From contig WFWZ01000121.1 of assembly GCA_015490875.1 (NCBI GenBank), positions 1-35,747 of the forward strand: a stretch of DNA of 35,747 bases, in the 5' to 3' direction. The DNA comes from Planctomycetaceae bacterium (GTDB lineage: Bacteria > Planctomycetota > Planctomycetia > Pirellulales > Pirellulaceae). The notes beneath the pieces were generated by a model. That model ran no database searches, was not told the origin of the DNA, and saw nothing but the letters and a program-made list of their open reading frames with translations. Shown in pieces: positions 18,209 through 27,393 of the stretch. Position 1 is the stretch's first letter; each line of letters starts with the position of its first letter. Both the position numbers and the translations under genes were made by a program.

Positions 18209-18709
18209 ATGAACTCACCGCAGGTTGCTATCTTGATGGGCAGCGATTCGGATTGGCCGAAGATCTGCAAAGCAAAAGAGGCGCTGGATGAATTCGGCGT
18301 TAGTTGCGAAGTGCACGTCATGAGTGCCCACCGGACTCCCGATCGCGTGGCCGAGTTTGCTCGCTCGGCCAAAGACCGAGGCATTCGCATCTTCATCGCG
18401 GCCGCGGGAGGCGCGGCGCACCTCGCCGGTGTCGTTGCCGCTCATACCACGCTACCGGTCATCGGACTCCCAGTTCCCACCGCCGAACTGGGTGGACTCG
18501 ATTCGCTCCTTTCCACCGTCCAGATGCCGGGCGATGTACCGGTGGCCACGATGGCGGTCGGTATGGGAGGACCTCGCAACGCAGGGCTCTTCGCCGTCCA
18601 GATCCTGGCTCTGTCCGATGATGCGTTAGCCGAGAAATTCGCTGCTTTCAAGAAACAACTCGAAGCCAAAATCGCCGAAAAGGACTCTCGGTTGCAGGAG
18701 CAGCTTTGA
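18209..18709 (+). CDS. purE: 5-(Carboxyamino)imidazole ribonucleotide mutase PurE
   Basis: Converts N5-CAIR to CAIR in de novo purine synthesis. The product is 166 residues, typical for class I PurE. The active site is visible as MGSDSDWP (residues 10-17), the catalytic His41 in SAHRTPDR, and AAAGGAAHLAGV, with LPVP-AELGGLDSLLSTVQMP after it. ATG at 18209 has AGGAG about 13 nt upstream, rather far but the only candidate. Its TGA overlaps the mtnA ATG (TGATG at 18707-18711), indicating translational coupling. No purK is in the window. Confidence 0.95.
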   Translation: MNSPQVAILMGSDSDWPKICKAKEALDEFGVSCEVHVMSAHRTPDRVAEFARSAKDRGIRIFIAAAGGAAHLAGVVAAHTTLPVIGLPVPTAELGGLDSLLSTVQMPGDVPVATMAVGMGGPRNAGLFAVQILALSDDALAEKFAAFKKQLEAKIAEKDSRLQEQL

Positions 18710-19809
18710 TGTTTGACGCCCGGCAACTCACCGGTCCCCCGTTGCCTTCGGTCCGCTGGGAGGGTGGTCGCGACGGCCGGTTGGTTTTGCTCGACCAGAC
18801 CCGGTTGCCGCTCGAAGAACGGTTGCTGGCCTGCCACAAGGTCCCCGACGTCGTCGAGGCGATCCGCCAACTGCGAGTGCGCGGAGCACCGGCGATCGGC
18901 ATTGCCGCCGCCTATGGGATCTGTCTCGCCGCCGCACGGCTCGATCCCTCTCAAGATGTCTCCCAGTGGCGGGAGGAGCTGCAGCACGCCCGCACCGAGC
19001 TCGCCCAAAGTCGCCCTACTGCGGTCAACCTCTTTTGGGCGCTCGACCGCATGATGCGCGTCTTCGAAGAAACCACAACTGCCAAGAACGTGTCACTATC
19101 AGAGTTGCAAGATCGCCTCTTGGCGGAGGCCCATGCAATTCGGGACGAAGATCGGCAGATGTGCCATTCGATCGGCCGGCATGGCGCCGACTTACTTCCA
19201 CCCGGCAGTGGCGTCCTCACGCACTGCAATGCCGGGGGACTGGCAACCGCCGAGTACGGAACGGCACTCGGCGTTCTTTTCACTGCACACGACCAGGGTA
19301 AGCAAATCCATGTTTATGTCGACGAAACGCGACCGCTGCTCCAGGGAGCCAGACTGACGACGTGGGAACTGGCCCAGCACAGCGTCCCCCACACTCTCAT
19401 CTGCGACTCCATGGCCGCTCAAGTCATGCGCGAAGGCCGCGTCCAGGCCGTTATCACGGGCGCCGATCGGATCGCCGCCAACGGCGATGCCGCCAACAAG
19501 ATCGGCACCTATGGGCTCGCCCTGCTGGCTCGAGCGCACCAGATTCCATTTTACGTCGCTGCCCCGTCCTCGACGTTCGATCTGACGCTGGAGAGTGGCG
19601 AGGCGATCCCCATCGAGGAGCGGCCGGCCGAAGAAGTGACCTGCGGCTTCGGCCGCCGCACGGCCCCCGAAGGTGTGGACGTCTACAATCCGGCTTTCGA
19701 CGTCACGCCTGCGTCGCTCATCACGGCTCTCATCACCGAGCACGGAGTCATCCGGCCCGTCGATCGAAGCTCGATCGAGCGGTGCTTGTCCCCCACTCCC
19801 CCGCTATAA
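18709..19809 (+). CDS. mtnA: S-methyl-5-thioribose-1-phosphate isomerase
   Basis: Isomerises methylthioribose-1-phosphate to methylthioribulose-1-phosphate in the methionine salvage pathway. The 366-residue product shows the family signature RVRGAPAIGIAAAYG near residue 57, the catalytic cysteine in THCNAGGLAT (about C173) and the catalytic aspartate in ITGADRIAANGD (about D253), followed by NKIGTY. The start is ATG 18709, which shares its A with the purE stop; GCAGGAG inside the purE end lies 8 nt upstream. A TTG three bases earlier is a less likely start. Pairing with purE is a coupling of two nucleotide-derived pathways rather than one route. Confidence 0.95.
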   Translation: MFDARQLTGPPLPSVRWEGGRDGRLVLLDQTRLPLEERLLACHKVPDVVEAIRQLRVRGAPAIGIAAAYGICLAAARLDPSQDVSQWREELQHARTELAQSRPTAVNLFWALDRMMRVFEETTTAKNVSLSELQDRLLAEAHAIRDEDRQMCHSIGRHGADLLPPGSGVLTHCNAGGLATAEYGTALGVLFTAHDQGKQIHVYVDETRPLLQGARLTTWELAQHSVPHTLICDSMAAQVMREGRVQAVITGADRIAANGDAANKIGTYGLALLARAHQIPFYVAAPSSTFDLTLESGEAIPIEERPAEEVTCGFGRRTAPEGVDVYNPAFDVTPASLITALITEHGVIRPVDRSSIERCLSPTPPL

Positions 19810-19920
19810 TTGAGATTGCTTCCATCCAGCGAAACTGGGTAAGGTACGCACAGAACGCGGCGTGTCCTCGGTTGCAGCCGCCGCGGCATGAAGGACCAAG
19901 GACGGGTGGAGCGCAGGGCG

Positions 19921-21765
19921 ATGATGAAGCCACATATCTCGAGCAATTCGGTGGCCGGTCTTTTTGGGATCGCCTTGGTTGGGCTCGTCACGGCGTATCC
20001 GGCCGAGGCTCAACCACCGACCAAGTCGACTCGTGATGCTCGCGTCGATGAGTTGATCCGAAAACTCGGATCAGATGAATATGTGGTGCGTGAGCGAGCG
20101 TCGCAGGCGTTGGCCGACCTGGGACTCGACGCCCTCGATGCCCTCGCTCAGGCTCAATACGACGACGACGTCGAAATCGCCGTGCGAGCGCGCCGGCTCC
20201 TCCTCTCGATTCAAGTTCGGTGGATCACTGACACCGATCCGGCTGACGTACGGCAGATCCTCGAGCACTACGGGCGTCTGCCGCCTGGCCAGCGTGCTTC
20301 GGTGCTTGATCGGCTTTCAGCGCTGCATCACGCAGGAGCTCTCGTCGCCCTGGCTCGCATCGCCCGCTATGATCCGTCTCCGCAAGTCTCCCGGCTGGCG
20401 GCCCTGCACTTCCTCCGTGCCAAGGCACCAGCAGAACCGGAACGCCACAAGGTGCGACAAACCGTCAAACGACTCGTCGGCCGCAGCCAGCGCACATCGG
20501 CTCAGTGGCTTCGAATGGGACTGGCGTTGTGGGAACACCCCGAGCAAGCCATCGACATGTGGTCCAAGATCGTCGATCAGGAGTGGTCGACATACCTGGC
20601 GCATCCTCAACAGAACGGACCTGAAGTTCTTCGTGCACTCTTGCTGTCCCACGTGGAGGTTCTGCTCCACCACGATCGTCGTCAGGAAGCCCACCAGGTG
20701 GCCGAGCGCATCTTGCCGCTGTTGTCCGACGACAGCGCTCAACTGATCGAAATGGCCGACTGGCTGCTCGAACGGGAATGGCCCGACTTGATCGAAACAC
20801 TCTATGCGCGATTTCACGACGCGTTCCATCAAAACACGGTCCTCATGTTCCGCCTGGCCGAATCACGCCGTAAGAGCGGGGACGAGGAACATGCCCGCGA
20901 AGCTGCTCGACAGGCCCTTCAGCAGGTCGCTCGTAACGGACCCCACGCCGTTTGGCTGCTGGGAATCTCCCTTGAAAACGACGGCTTCTTCCACTGGGCC
21001 GAAATGGCCTACCGCGAGTTGACGGACGTGCCAAAGCCCGATTACAAGGAACATGCGAGCGTCTTCATTTCGCTCGCCGAAATGCTCCACGACTTGAAAC
21101 GCGATGACGAAGCAGCCAAGGCGCTTCAGAAACTCGTCCAAGCCGGCGCCGAACGACCACTGAAAGCGGCGATCGAGCGCGAAACGCGGCAGACGATTGA
21201 TCGCCTCGCGGCTCGAGCCGCATTCTTCGAGGCATGCCACTACGGAGCCACTGGCAACCGGGAAGCCCAGGCCGAGGCGCTGCGCCGTTCCCTCTCCCTC
21301 TCCCCCATCGATTCAGATACGCTGATCCTGCTGTATCGCTGGGCTCAACACGATGCCGGGGAACTCCTCGTCGCGCGGCAGAAGATCGCCGAAGCCGTTG
21401 CCAAGTACCGGCAAATGATCGAAGCGACCAAGACCAAAATCCGCGAAAGCCGGAGTCGCCTCGAGCGGCTGCAAACCGAAATCGATTTGGCTCAACAATG
21501 CAATCAGGTTGCCTGGCTCATTTCCAATACCGAGGGCGATTACCAGTTCGCCCTTCAATGTGCCCTCGAGGCTCACCGGCTCTATCCCGACAGCGCCGGA
21601 ATCCGTGACACGCTCGCGCGGTGCTACTTCGCCACCGGCCAGGTCGAACGAGCCATTCAAGAGCAGCGAGCGGCACTCGAACAAGACCCGCATTCACCAC
21701 CGCTGAAAGCTCAGCTTGAAATGTTCCTCAAACATCGAGAAAAGGCATCGTCCAAAGCACCTTGA
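19921..21765 (+). CDS. Secreted HEAT- and TPR-repeat protein
   Basis: Function unknown; probably a periplasmic or envelope scaffold. The 614-residue product begins with a Sec-type signal peptide (MMKPHISSNSVAG, then GIALVGLVTA, cleavage near AEA-Q). A HEAT-like segment follows (DELIRKLGSDEYVVRERASQ, then ALADLGLDALDAL), of a kind frequent in planctomycete secreted proteins. The rest is helical. It includes a coiled-coil stretch near residues 495-530 and TPR-like repeats at the C-terminus (ALQCALEAHRLYPDSAGIRD, then ARCYFATGQVERAIQEQRAA). ATG 19921 is preferred over ATG 19888 because it puts the signal peptide at the N-terminus; the upstream ribosome binding site (GCAGGG) is weak. Confidence 0.75.
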   Translation: MMKPHISSNSVAGLFGIALVGLVTAYPAEAQPPTKSTRDARVDELIRKLGSDEYVVRERASQALADLGLDALDALAQAQYDDDVEIAVRARRLLLSIQVRWITDTDPADVRQILEHYGRLPPGQRASVLDRLSALHHAGALVALARIARYDPSPQVSRLAALHFLRAKAPAEPERHKVRQTVKRLVGRSQRTSAQWLRMGLALWEHPEQAIDMWSKIVDQEWSTYLAHPQQNGPEVLRALLLSHVEVLLHHDRRQEAHQVAERILPLLSDDSAQLIEMADWLLEREWPDLIETLYARFHDAFHQNTVLMFRLAESRRKSGDEEHAREAARQALQQVARNGPHAVWLLGISLENDGFFHWAEMAYRELTDVPKPDYKEHASVFISLAEMLHDLKRDDEAAKALQKLVQAGAERPLKAAIERETRQTIDRLAARAAFFEACHYGATGNREAQAEALRRSLSLSPIDSDTLILLYRWAQHDAGELLVARQKIAEAVAKYRQMIEATKTKIRESRSRLERLQTEIDLAQQCNQVAWLISNTEGDYQFALQCALEAHRLYPDSAGIRDTLARCYFATGQVERAIQEQRAALEQDPHSPPLKAQLEMFLKHREKASSKAP

Positions 21766-21861
21766 TCACGGCGTCCGCGCCGGTGGAGCCTCTGGCTGTT
21801 CCGCCGAACGGATGCCAGAAACCGGAAACGTTACACGCAGTATCGATCGTAGGAGATGGCC

Positions 21862-22221
21862 ATGGAAATCACATCTGCCGAATCGCTGACTCGCAAGAAA
21901 TGCAAGCCCTGTGAAGGGGGTGTCGAACCGACAACTCGCGAGGAAGCACTCGCGCAGCTCGAACGACTCCCCGGTTGGCAACTCACCGACGACGGCCAGC
22001 GCATCCGTAAAGAATGGGTGGCCCGGAACTTCATGGCGGCGATCGAATTCTTCAACCGCACGGCCGCAATCGCCGAGGAGGACGGGCACCATCCCGACCT
22101 GCACCTCGTCCGCTACCGGCACGTCGCCGTCGAACTCTGGACCCACGCCATCGGCGGACTCAGCGAGAACGACTTCATCCTGGCGGCCAAGATCGACGCG
22201 ATCGATTGGGACCATGAGTGA
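21862..22221 (+). CDS. phhB: Pterin-4a-carbinolamine dehydratase
   Basis: Dehydrates 4a-hydroxytetrahydrobiopterin, recycling the cofactor of aromatic amino acid hydroxylases. The product is 119 residues. The active-site region GHHPDLHLVRYRHVAVELWT (His76, His77, Pro78, with a third histidine at 94) is clear, as is the N-terminal CKPCEGG typical of many bacterial members. ATG 21862 is chosen because AGGAG (21851-21855) sits 6 nt before it; that site abuts the in-frame ATG at 21856, leaving no spacing. No phenylalanine hydroxylase is in the window. It converges with the oxidoreductase gene, with 10 nt between the stops. Confidence 0.92.
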   Translation: MEITSAESLTRKKCKPCEGGVEPTTREEALAQLERLPGWQLTDDGQRIRKEWVARNFMAAIEFFNRTAAIAEEDGHHPDLHLVRYRHVAVELWTHAIGGLSENDFILAAKIDAIDWDHE

Positions 22222-22231
22222 CGCTAATGCG

Positions 22232-23635
<1,404 letters not shown>

Positions 23636-23701
23636 TACAAATTCTCCAAGAACAACTAAAGACGAAGTGAAGGTCTTGCTTGACACCGGGGCCAACAGTC
23701 A

Positions 23702-23752
23702 GGCATCGCCAAAGATTGATATCATGCTTGTCGTCCCATACTTGGCGATGCC
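23702..23752. repeat. Perfect 11-bp inverted repeat between the Rpn gene and the oxidoreductase
   Basis: GGCATCGCCAA (23702-23712) is exactly complementary to TTGGCGATGCC (23742-23752), with a 29-nt spacer that contains GATATC. No T-tract follows on either strand. It lies 67-117 nt upstream of the oxidoreductase ATG and could be an operator pair or an RNA hairpin. Confidence 0.55.
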
Positions 23753-23789
23753 CATCCCGCTCTCCCCCGACACCGGCTAACCTTTTGTA

Positions 23790-24869
23790 TTATTCGCCGA
23801 AAACGTCGTCGATGCTTTCGGCCGCGAGGATTCGTTCTGCCCAAACAAGAATCTGTGCCGAATCCGCCTCATCAATGCGCCGGCAATACTCCGAAGGAAT
23901 CTCGCCGAATTTTCGCTCGAGCTGGCGAAGTAAAACCTCTGCTTCCCCTTTCTCAATCCCTTTCTCAATCCCCTTTTCAATTCCCTTCTCAATTCCCTTC
24001 TCAATTCCTTTCTCAATCCCCTTTTCAATTCCTTTCTCGAACCCCTCCTTGAGACCCTTTTCGATTCCCTTCTTGATTCCCTCCTGGAGTCCCTTCTCAA
24101 TCAGCTCTTTTTCCCACTCTTTGATTCGCTCTTCCAACATGGCTTCGCAATCTCTTATTTCGACCAAGCCCTCAGTCAGTTCCTCGCCACCCGAACGTTT
24201 CTTGAAAAAGCGCAAAACCCACCGAAGTATGCGCCAAGCCGATTCGCGGTGAGCCGGATCGTCGCACCAGTCCCGCAATACAGCTCCCGCCTGCCGAAAG
24301 TCGTTTGGTGTCTCGCACTTCTCAAAGCGAAACACCACCGCCGCCAGGTTCGGCATCGCCGCCAGTTCGTCCGGATCCTGAGCGCGCTCTTCCAACAGGA
24401 AGTACCGCATGCTCGGTCGGTACACAGCCAACTCGTCGGGACACTCGGCGATCAATTCGGCCACATCCAGTGGCGCTCTCCATGGCGTCCTCCCATTATA
24501 CAGCACAATCGGCAAGACCGGCGGTAGAGCCTCACCAGGGAGCACCTTCTTCTCATCGGCCAATTGCTGATAGAGTAGCCCCACGTAGACCATCAGCCGC
24601 AAAGCCATCAGCCGGTCGACCGTCGATTGGAACTCGAGCAACAAATAGACGTACAGCCACCGACCGCGGAACTTCACTCGCCAGATAATGTCGTTTTCCC
24701 GCCGCTGAAAGGTCTCCGACACGAAGCTCCCGCTGACCAGCTCAAGTGTCTCCAGGTCAAGGTCCTCGACCCATGGTTCATGGATGAAACCGCGAATCAG
24801 GTCGGCTACCATCTGGGGGTCCGAGAAGAGCCACCGGCGTCCTGTATCGTGCTCGTTCATGGACATCAT
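23790..24869 (-). CDS. Rpn-family recombination-promoting nuclease / YhgA-like putative transposase
   Basis: This family has a PD-(D/E)XK-type nuclease fold; E. coli RpnA promotes RecA-independent recombination. Members were first annotated as transposases. The product is 359 residues. The nuclease-like core is visible in FRRWLFSDPQMV-type N-terminal sequence (here RRWLFSDPQMVADLI), Asp60 (RENDIIW) and Glu79-x-Gln81 (LLLEFQST). Residues 257-308 are 13 tandem tetrapeptides of (I/L)EKG type, likely a long helix. The frame is open to 24971, but family similarity begins at about MNEHD. ATG codons at 24869, 24866 and 24860 lack a ribosome binding site. A leader ORF ends over these codons, suggesting coupled translation. 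Confidence 0.8.
   Translation of the reverse strand: MMSMNEHDTGRRWLFSDPQMVADLIRGFIHEPWVEDLDLETLELVSGSFVSETFQRRENDIIWRVKFRGRWLYVYLLLEFQSTVDRLMALRLMVYVGLLYQQLADEKKVLPGEALPPVLPIVLYNGRTPWRAPLDVAELIAECPDELAVYRPSMRYFLLEERAQDPDELAAMPNLAAVVFRFEKCETPNDFRQAGAVLRDWCDDPAHRESAWRILRWVLRFFKKRSGGEELTEGLVEIRDCEAMLEERIKEWEKELIEKGLQEGIKKGIEKGLKEGFEKGIEKGIEKGIEKGIEKGIEKGIEKGIEKGEAEVLLRQLERKFGEIPSEYCRRIDEADSAQILVWAERILAAESIDDVFGE
23946..24101 (-). repeat. 13 tandem 12-bp units encoding IEKG-type tetrapeptides
   Basis: On the plus strand the unit is close to CCCTTTCTCAAT. The seven units nearest 23946 encode IEKG exactly; the others encode FEKG, LKEG, IEKG, IKKG, LQEG and IEKG. Synonymous variation between units shows some age. 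The frame is preserved throughout. Confidence 0.9.
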
Positions 24870-24898
24870 TCTAGCAGAATGATGCACATATGTCCATG
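24858..24898 (-). promoter_or_regulatory. Hairpin enclosing the Rpn gene start codons
   Basis: A 15-nt arm (24858-24872) pairs with 24876-24884 and 24893-24898, leaving a 3-nt loop and an 8-nt bulge (24885-24892). In the mRNA the 3' arm contains all three candidate ATG codons. The structure could mask the start until ribosomes translate the leader ORF. The same DNA could alternatively be a protein-binding palindrome. Confidence 0.55.
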
Positions 24899-24904
24899 AT
24901 TCAT
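24866..24904 (-). CDS. Candidate 12-codon leader peptide (MNHGHMCIILLE)
   Basis: The ATG at 24904 has a consensus AGGAG (24914-24910) 5 nt upstream, the best ribosome binding site in this gap. The frame runs 12 codons and its TGA (24868-24866) overlaps the ATGs at 24869 and 24866 of the Rpn gene, which have no ribosome binding site of their own. This is the arrangement of a coupled leader. The peptide is too short for family evidence, so it could be chance. Confidence 0.45.
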   Translation of the reverse strand: MNHGHMCIILLE

Positions 24905-25056
24905 AACAACTCCTATGGATCCTGACCAGCACGCGACAGACTCCGAGACAGGCGATGTTTTCCTCTGACACGTCCTCGCTCGGTCGCGTCCGCCGCCGCC
25001 CAGCGTGGTCGATGATGCTCTCCCGTTAGAGTCTTATCACGCTCTGTCGAAACAAC

Positions 25057-27360
25057 TTACGACCGGATCGACAGGAGCACACGAACCGTATCATCGGCCG
25101 CATGCACCGGTGGGAGTGCGGTGACCGCTACACCCGAGACGACCTTCGTGATGTCGTGATCGACCTTGCCCGCTTCGCCCCACACACGGCCATCGGCTCG
25201 CGTGATATAGATCGAGAACGTGTGATGCCCCGTCCCCGGGCGCTCACCGATGATGTGCAAGACCGACCGATCGCCCGAGAGCCCACCGAAGAGCGCTTCG
25301 CCGATACGGTAACCGGCCCGCACGCGTCCGGATGTCACCACGAGGTGCTCGGGAGCCACTCGAAAACCGGCCTCCGTCAATCGCTTGCGAACCCGCCTGA
25401 GAAACGGCTCGAGGTGCCCCGGATCGCTGATCGCCAGTGCATTCAGTCCGTCTGAAATGACGATCTGCACGTCATACGCCCCCGCGTGCCGGCGCCGCAG
25501 CGATCGAAGCACGTCCTGTGAATCGACACGGAGCCGCTCGCCCGTTTCCGGATGAGCAATATACTGCGCGCGATCTCGAGACGTCGTGTGCAACGCACGA
25601 ACTTCGGGAACGGCCGCGACAAACTCAGGACTTAGCGTCGACCAGATGCTCTTCTTCGCGTCGTCATAGATTCGCCGAATGTCACTCGCCAACGAAGGAG
25701 CGAGATCCCACGGCTGCTTGCCATGTCCCCACGCAATAAACACGCCTCGTTTTCTCACTTCCTCCAGTTGCGCTTCTCCATCCGCTCGTATCTCCGATTC
25801 TCGACGGCCATCCCCTTTGCGCCTCTGGTACTGCACGAACACCCACAACGGATCTCCGAAGTACTGCGTCGGCCGACCTTTGTCATCGATCACACCTAGC
25901 TGCCGAAAAAAACTCTCCATTCGATCGTCCACACGAAACCCGAATCGCGATCGCAGTCGCACATGGTCCTGGAAGCCCGTCGTGAGATACCCGAGCATGG
26001 GATCGATCTTTGTGGGAAGTGCCATCAGATAGGCCGGGTTGGCCGGCATGATCTGATCGAGACACCAGTCGAGATCGTCCAGTGACACATCCATGTGCAG
26101 CGTCGTACAGACGTCGAGCCCCAAGCAAAGGCCGTGCAGCTTGCCCATGACGATATCTTCCAGACAACAACGCACGAGTTGCTCGCGAGTGCGGAAGACC
26201 TCGGGGCCGATGAACCCGGCGACATCGTTCAGGTGAACCCAGGGTCGATAGCGGCCGCCGTCGCGCCGCAGCGCCTCGTCCATTACCCGCGTAAGAGCTC
26301 GCGCAAAGCCGTACTTGCGCGACTCATGCAATACCATGTCGAAACCATGGCTGTGCCCGTTGGTGAAATCGGCGCCTTGTCCGGTTTCGAAATAAAGCCC
26401 ATAGCGGCCGGTTCGACTGCGAGCATACTCCGCCATCTTCTCGACTGAAATGCCGAACGTGGCGTTGGCCGTATCCGTCCCTGCAATGCTCTGGAACCAA
26501 AGTGCCGTACTGCCGGGAGCCAACGACTCCACTTTGGACTGCACGTCGATGTGCGCGAGCACGCAATGAGGCAACACGTCCTGGAGCCCGAAGACCTGGA
26601 TGAGGTCCTGCAAGGCACGCTCGATGGCGGCCACCGATTGCGGCTCGCTCGAAACAGGATTCGTCCCCAACAAGACGTCGCCAACGGCGTAGGACCACGC
26701 ATCGAAAACTTGCCAGCGGATGTCGTCGAGATTGTCGGTGGGAGAGTTGGGTTGAACGCGAGCCCCCAGGTACCCTTTAGCTCCAATATGACTGCCGGGG
26801 AGAACATTGAAGATCTTCACGCCCAGCGTGATCAGCTCCCCATTGGTCATCAGTTTGACGAGGCAGCCGATCACGTGACTCGAGAGCCCCGGCATCCATG
26901 TTCGGATCGTCGCCTCGTCGCTCTCGAGCAGCTTTGTTTTGAGTTGGCCGAGCGTCCAGCGACCAAGACGCCGCTGGACTTGCCGGTCGAGTGCCGTCAA
27001 AGTGAACCGGTGAAGCGAATCGGCAAGAACCGGTCGCGCATCCAGATCGGCAAGTCGGGTGTTGGCCAGCAAAGCTCGCGCGCGCCGGCGAACGTCATCG
27101 TCGGCTGCCGCCACACCGACCAGTTGATCGCCTTCCTTGAATTCGTTGGCGGAACCCAGCACATAGCCGTACAGCCGCCGGTCGAATCCTCTGGCATGGC
27201 GGCGCAGGAACGCAACCACGTCCTCGCCATTTTCGGACTTCCGAACCAGATCGGCCCACGCGCGTCGAGCCCGCTCATCAACCGCCGCTCCGCGCCGAGC
27301 AACCGCACAAGCGGCTGCCCCTCCAGCCAACGCTCCCAGGAACTCGCGACGAAGCGGCAT
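25057..27360 (-). CDS. Ethanolamine ammonia-lyase, fused large (EutB) and small (EutC) subunits, with Tat-like signal
   Basis: The adenosylcobalamin-dependent enzyme family that splits ethanolamine into acetaldehyde and ammonia. The product is 767 residues, close to the sum of E. coli EutB (453) and EutC (295). Residues ~30-490 match EutB: RVQPNSPTDN, YAVGDVLLGTNPVSSEP, YFETGQGADF, VAGFIGPEVF and LGLDVCTTLHMD. By my alignment, Arg201, Gln203, Asn234, Glu325 and Asp416 are the equivalents of the E. coli active-site residues Arg160, Gln162, Asn193, Glu287 and Asp362. Residues ~550-767 match EutC: DVQIVISDGLNALAI, IGERPG and LPPVHAADDTV. The N-terminus (MPLRREFLGALAGGAAACAV) is a plausible twin-arginine signal. 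ATG 27360 has AAGGAG 8 nt upstream. No EutA reactivase or microcompartment gene is nearby. Fusion and family are firm; export and the actual substrate are inference. Confidence 0.9.
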   Translation of the reverse strand: MPLRREFLGALAGGAAACAVARRGAAVDERARRAWADLVRKSENGEDVVAFLRRHARGFDRRLYGYVLGSANEFKEGDQLVGVAAADDDVRRRARALLANTRLADLDARPVLADSLHRFTLTALDRQVQRRLGRWTLGQLKTKLLESDEATIRTWMPGLSSHVIGCLVKLMTNGELITLGVKIFNVLPGSHIGAKGYLGARVQPNSPTDNLDDIRWQVFDAWSYAVGDVLLGTNPVSSEPQSVAAIERALQDLIQVFGLQDVLPHCVLAHIDVQSKVESLAPGSTALWFQSIAGTDTANATFGISVEKMAEYARSRTGRYGLYFETGQGADFTNGHSHGFDMVLHESRKYGFARALTRVMDEALRRDGGRYRPWVHLNDVAGFIGPEVFRTREQLVRCCLEDIVMGKLHGLCLGLDVCTTLHMDVSLDDLDWCLDQIMPANPAYLMALPTKIDPMLGYLTTGFQDHVRLRSRFGFRVDDRMESFFRQLGVIDDKGRPTQYFGDPLWVFVQYQRRKGDGRRESEIRADGEAQLEEVRKRGVFIAWGHGKQPWDLAPSLASDIRRIYDDAKKSIWSTLSPEFVAAVPEVRALHTTSRDRAQYIAHPETGERLRVDSQDVLRSLRRRHAGAYDVQIVISDGLNALAISDPGHLEPFLRRVRKRLTEAGFRVAPEHLVVTSGRVRAGYRIGEALFGGLSGDRSVLHIIGERPGTGHHTFSIYITRADGRVWGEAGKVDHDITKVVSGVAVTALPPVHAADDTVRVLLSIRS

Positions 27361-27393
27361 AGCGAGACTCCTTGCTTTCCAAGGTCCAAGACG

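Noticed and set aside
23946-24101. CRISPR-like array
   Set aside because: The 12-bp units are contiguous with no spacers and stay in frame inside a coding region.
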